The notes under the pieces were generated by a model. The model saw only the letters and a program-made list of their open reading frames with translations, was not told where the DNA came from and ran no database searches. A stretch of 22,096 nt of DNA from a virus: positions 1-22,096 of IMG/VR virus record IMGVR_UViG_3300028581_000271. One strand, written 5' to 3'. The translations under genes were made by a program, and so were the position numbers. Every line of letters begins with the position of its first letter. Position 1 is the stretch's first letter. Below, piece by piece: positions 18,429 through 22,096 of this stretch.

Positions 18429-21400
18429 TAAATTACCCCGCTGCCAGGAGCAGTTTGTAGATTGGTACTAGTCAAGGCCGTAATAACTTCCACGTCATTT
18501 ACTGTGGCCCCATTAACAAAAATTTGATTAGGAGCTGATCTAATTTCATATAAGTCACCAAAACTCTTTTGTGTGTCTAGGGGAACTAATACCACACTAC
18601 TGACTACGGAGCCAATATTTTGATGTATGTACGCGGCCAGCTCACTAAAATAGAAAGTATCTCCAAAATTCCAGTTGGCAATATCAAAATACGCATTCAT
18701 ACTGGCCACTACTGAGTTCTTAATGGCGCTGACACTGGCAGTACTGCCACTCGCTCGAATAACCTTGATTGTAGCTCGGAGGGCTGCGTCGGCCTTTTGT
18801 CCAAATAATGGTTGGAAATCTACACTGTTAAGAATCATATTATCTGATATCATTTTATAATTTTGTAAACCTTGGTAAGCAGTGGTTAATTCATTGATTG
18901 TTTCTGGCGCAGGTTCTACTACAGTGCCAGTGGTATCTTGCAACCAGTTAACATAAGATCTATAGTATGCATTGGTTACCACGTACACGTCGATAATATT
19001 AGTTGATCCAGGATCGATTCTATTAGTCAATGGACTATTATGGCGATATTGGAAATACAAATCTTGCCGACCCACCTTGGCCTGATAGCTGTTAGAAACT
19101 GTTAATACTGGGTTGTCTAGGCTGTCTACCCCTAGGATGTAAAATATCTGAATTGAGTAAGCATAAAATACTTGTCCAACGACATATTGTGTCTGCACCG
19201 CTTGTATATCTGCCAAGGTTGCATAGTTGCTGTTAACTATGTCGGCTTCTATTAACAGATATCGTTGTAAATTATCAAGGTCAACTGTGGCTTGAAAAAA
19301 CACATATTTTTGATTGGCATTAATTGATGGTGCTACCAAGTCGTTAAAGAAATCTGGATTAACTGGTGTTAACCCGCCGCCAGAGGTGGTAAAACTAACC
19401 ACGACTTGGAAATCATCCACCAGGCCATCACTAAGTACTGGCTGATCAATAATGGTTAATATATTATCAGAGCCAATCGGGGTAGCGGTATCGGGCTGAC
19501 TGTTAATTTTTAACACATTAATGTAATCACGAATTACTGTGCCAGTTCTACTATCGTAGATAGGATCGCTTGTGTAAAAGAAAAATCTTGTTTGTAGCAC
19601 ACTGCCAAAATAATATTCCAGCGATCTTGAAACTACTGTATATGTTGATCCACTGTAGGTGCACTGTATTAACCAGCTGGCATCAATATTAGTACCCGAG
19701 GTATTTTGTGCATTTGTTAAACTGAATGCAGCGTCTATTGCAAGATTGGTTGAAGTAATAACATACCAAGTATCAGTGAGATTATTATAGCCTAGGCCAA
19801 AATTTTGATTAAGCGAAATTTGTTCAACAACGCTTTGTTGCACACTGGTAGGAATATCCGTGGTAAACAATGGGATAACCAAGATAGGAATTGCACCAGT
19901 TGGAACAAAGGTGTTTAATACCACAGGACCAACACCCGATGGCAAGTTGCCCAGGCCTTGTGCTGTACCTGATAGATAAACGGCTGTAGGGCTGGCCCAG
20001 ATTGTCAGCTTGTCTTCTGCGTTTACAGGTACCCCTACTACCAAATGATTATCTTGATCAAAATACTGGCCACTGGGTGCTGCAAATTGTACCAAGCTAC
20101 CTTCCAGTATATATTTGGTGTTGTTGCTGGCATAACTGCCAATAGGTACCGGATTGCCCAGGGAATTTTCAAAGTACCCTGTGGTCTCGTTAGTAATCAC
20201 TGTGCTTTGGTGCCATGTATAGTTTAGGACGGCCAGGGTAGGCCGTGGAAAATTAGCATAATAAAACTGTTGTAGGCCCGCTCTAGTAGCCAATGGATTA
20301 ATCTGATTAATTACAGCATCTGAAATATCATTTGCAGTTAGCCAACTAAATTGAAAGGTGTATAGGTTATTAGATTCATATAATGCTCCATCACTGGAAA
20401 AAATATTAGTGCTGGAATATTTGCCTGTGCCATCGACCAGGTCAAGGTAACGACTGGTACCGATACTGGCACGATTTACTGCGGTGCTTTTGAGAATACT
20501 GTTATACTGTGTAAATGGAAAGTTGGTATAGTCTTCACCGTTGACCATACGATTCTGTGTGTAATATTGTGCTGGTGCACGTTGTTTAATTTCAGCGATT
20601 GTCTCACGTGCCTGGGCATTAGTCACAGGTTGTGTAATACCACAGGTAAATGTCATAGTCTCAATTTGACCAGTACGACTTACATAGCTGATAGGTATAC
20701 TCACATTTTGCATTTCTATCGGATTAATAATATAAGTTAGACCATTACTGGCTCGTACATACGTACGGAAAGTGCCAACTGGGATTGTGCTGAATATTCC
20801 ATCGCCAAAGTTTAAAGTAATCTGATCGTTGGTTCTACTGGCCACACTGTAAATATTTCTAGTGCCTGGAGCTAGTTGCTCCACCGCAGCGGCGTAGACA
20901 CTTTGTACTTGTTCCCAAAAGGTCGAAACATTACCTAGGTTGTCTAACTGATAAAGCCAGACATCGGTGTTGTTAATGCCTTCGATGTTAATGGCCACAG
21001 CACGATTATCGATGCGCTCTGCCAAATTAAAATCTTGATTTTGTAATACTCCTTGCTTGAACAAGAAGAAAAATCCTGTGTTGGCACTGAGAAATCCTTG
21101 TTGGTCATTGCGGAACATTACATTAAACTGACCATTGGGCAATGGCGTTGGTTCGTACACATAATCTCGACCAGCAAAGGTACTGTTAACCACTTCAAAT
21201 GGCATGTTTACTGTGTCTACGGTAGCGGTATACGGAATTACTGGCAAATACCCTGGTACTAAATTAATAGTATATTCCTGAGTATCAACTCCTAGAATCG
21301 TTTGCTTTGCACCAGGATTTCCAAATTTTTGTGTGTTGACTAAACTAGCATTAAGGATAGTGGTGAACTGTTCTTGCCAATCTAAGTTTGTAGGATCTGC

Positions 21401-21832
21401 CCAATTTACAGTAAGGTTAGCAAGGTTGATGCCGTTGTAGTCAACAAGATTTTCTGTAGTTGACACGGAAAATACTTTGAGATATCCTGATGCTTCTGTG
21501 TTACGATTAGGCGTATAGCTAACTAAATTGGCCAGACGTACTACACTATCTCTGCGCTCGGCAGTGTCTAAATAATTTTCACGTGTGTTTAAATCAGTGC
21601 GGAATGCTAAACTTTGTCCCATAAAGGCCATAACGTCTAACAAGGCAATAAATTCCGAGCTTTCAATATAATCGTTAAAAGTCTCAGGATAATACAGGCG
21701 CAAGTAGTCTACAAAACTCTTACGCAGAGTTTCAAAATCATAACTCTGGAAGTCAGCTTCCTGGTAAGTCTGATAGATTCGTTTCCAATCTTCGACGCCA
21801 AAAATCGCTGTTTGTCTTGAGGTTGTGGCCAT
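18428..21832 (-). CDS. 6: T4 gp6-like baseplate wedge protein, enlarged (1134 aa)
   Basis: Gp6 forms the central dimeric clamp of the T4 baseplate wedge. The N-terminal 120 residues have the family hallmarks: DFQSYDFETLRKSFVDYL (27-44), YIESSEFIALLDVMAFMGQ (55-73) and ENYLDTAERRDSVVRLANL (85-103) followed by VSYTPNR. A further gp6-type block, MVNGEDYTNFPF, lies near residue 430. The C-terminal region (990-1134) contains NSVDFQPLFGQKADAALRA and FGDTFYFSELAAYIHQNIGS, matching the dimerisation end of gp6. T4 gp6 has about 660 residues, so several hundred extra beta-rich residues lie between the conserved ends, roughly 450-990. AGGA lies six bases before the ATG. The gene follows the gp25-like gene with a 45-bp gap and shares one base with the next start, matching the gp25-gp6-gp7 order of T4. 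Confidence 0.93.
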   Translation of the reverse strand: MATTSRQTAIFGVEDWKRIYQTYQEADFQSYDFETLRKSFVDYLRLYYPETFNDYIESSEFIALLDVMAFMGQSLAFRTDLNTRENYLDTAERRDSVVRLANLVSYTPNRNTEASGYLKVFSVSTTENLVDYNGINLANLTVNWADPTNLDWQEQFTTILNASLVNTQKFGNPGAKQTILGVDTQEYTINLVPGYLPVIPYTATVDTVNMPFEVVNSTFAGRDYVYEPTPLPNGQFNVMFRNDQQGFLSANTGFFFLFKQGVLQNQDFNLAERIDNRAVAINIEGINNTDVWLYQLDNLGNVSTFWEQVQSVYAAAVEQLAPGTRNIYSVASRTNDQITLNFGDGIFSTIPVGTFRTYVRASNGLTYIINPIEMQNVSIPISYVSRTGQIETMTFTCGITQPVTNAQARETIAEIKQRAPAQYYTQNRMVNGEDYTNFPFTQYNSILKSTAVNRASIGTSRYLDLVDGTGKYSSTNIFSSDGALYESNNLYTFQFSWLTANDISDAVINQINPLATRAGLQQFYYANFPRPTLAVLNYTWHQSTVITNETTGYFENSLGNPVPIGSYASNNTKYILEGSLVQFAAPSGQYFDQDNHLVVGVPVNAEDKLTIWASPTAVYLSGTAQGLGNLPSGVGPVVLNTFVPTGAIPILVIPLFTTDIPTSVQQSVVEQISLNQNFGLGYNNLTDTWYVITSTNLAIDAAFSLTNAQNTSGTNIDASWLIQCTYSGSTYTVVSRSLEYYFGSVLQTRFFFYTSDPIYDSRTGTVIRDYINVLKINSQPDTATPIGSDNILTIIDQPVLSDGLVDDFQVVVSFTTSGGGLTPVNPDFFNDLVAPSINANQKYVFFQATVDLDNLQRYLLIEADIVNSNYATLADIQAVQTQYVVGQVFYAYSIQIFYILGVDSLDNPVLTVSNSYQAKVGRQDLYFQYRHNSPLTNRIDPGSTNIIDVYVVTNAYYRSYVNWLQDTTGTVVEPAPETINELTTAYQGLQNYKMISDNMILNSVDFQPLFGQKADAALRATIKVIRASGSTASVSAIKNSVVASMNAYFDIANWNFGDTFYFSELAAYIHQNIGSVVSSVVLVPLDTQKSFGDLYEIRSAPNQIFVNGATVNDVEVITALTSTNLQTAPGSGVI

Positions 21833-21849
21833 AAATGTTCCTAGTTCAA

Positions 21850-21858
21850 GTATTTAGC
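21850..21858 (-). promoter_or_regulatory. Late-promoter-like motif GCTAAATAC upstream of the gp6-like gene
   Basis: In the 45-bp gap between the gp25-like stop and the gp6-like ATG the minus strand reads GCTAAATAC. TAAATA ends 18 bases before the ATG, and an AGGA SD lies between them. Together with the copy before the 428-aa fibre gene it resembles the AT-rich late promoter core of T4-like phages. Two copies are too few for a firm call. Confidence 0.4.
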
Positions 21859-21877
21859 GAAACAATAAACTGGGTAG

Positions 21878-22096
21878 TTAAACGTAGGTGGCTGATCGTT
21901 GCTGTTGATTGAAAAATATACTCAACTGTTGCGCTGTGGTGCTGGGTACTACCGCTATACCTAGCTGTATTAAAATGCCGTTTTGTTGGGAAAACATTTG
22001 TATGCCACTGATATACACTCTAGGATCACCGGCACATACTCGCTGTATTTCTTCGTATATTGCCGCTTGTGTTTCTGGAGTTTGATTTTCAAACAA
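21878..22096 (-). CDS. 25: T4 gp25-like baseplate wedge protein, C-terminal part (5' end beyond window)
   Basis: The last 72 residues are visible, ending at TAA (21878-21880). The codon at the window edge is TTG inside an open frame, so the true start lies outside; the complete T4 protein is 132 aa. The visible part has a helix (TQAAIYEEIQRVCAG), then DPRVYISGIQMFSQ and a strand pair (ILIQLGIAVVPS). This matches the C-terminal half of gp25/lysozyme-like wedge proteins, where an E/D-PRV strand leads into the sheet. Gp25 joins gp6 and gp53 in the wedge core and, in contractile systems generally, helps start the sheath. The neighbouring gp6-like gene strongly supports the call. Confidence 0.82.
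   Translation of the reverse strand: MFENQTPETQAAIYEEIQRVCAGDPRVYISGIQMFSQQNGILIQLGIAVVPSTTAQQLSIFFNQQQRSATYV

Noticed and set aside
1-22096. tRNA genes, CRISPR arrays, insertion sequences or attachment sites
   Set aside because: Coding sequence covers nearly everything; the longest gap is 72 bp, and no cloverleaf, regular spacer array or inverted terminal repeats were seen.

Overview
The window looks like part of the structural (late) region of a tailed phage with a T4-type contractile tail. The probable source is one of the large, mostly uncultured aquatic T4-like myoviruses. The evidence is a baseplate gene pair (end of a gp25-like gene, then a gp6-like gene), followed by a very large baseplate/fibre-type protein and several small fibre-type genes. 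All genes read on the minus strand, are tightly packed, and have stop/start overlaps. I see no host genes, tRNAs, insertion sequences or CRISPR, and the host cannot be named from this sequence.

Layout in transcription order (high to low coordinates): (1) C-terminal part of a gp25-like baseplate wedge gene at the right edge. (2) A gp6-like baseplate wedge gene of 1134 aa, much longer than T4 gp6 (about 660 aa), preceded by a short gap with an SD and a TAAATAC motif. (3) A single 4815-aa ORF (14.4 kb, about two thirds of the window) whose start overlaps the gp6 stop by one base. It carries motifs I recognise from giant virion proteins of aquatic T4-like phages, many repeated beta-sandwich modules, and seven FG-GAP-like blades. 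(4) A 49-aa ORF too short for routine calling, overlapping the start of (5) a 202-aa structural protein whose N-terminus repeats the 49-aa protein's C-terminal half. (6) A 428-aa tail-fibre protein. (7) A 328-aa Thr/Ala/Gly-rich fibre-type protein with tandem stops. (8) A compact terminator and overlapping sigma70-like promoter. (9) A 101-aa conserved phage protein overlapping (10) a glycosyltransferase-like gene that runs off the left edge.

Together, genes 1-7 probably form one late unit building the baseplate wedge and attached adsorption structures. Genes 9-10 appear to be a separate transcription unit with its own promoter. The most unusual element is the 4815-aa protein: its seven propeller blades are separated by inserted sandwich modules, and it sits where T4 has gp7. 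All functional names come from reading sequence motifs; no database search was run.
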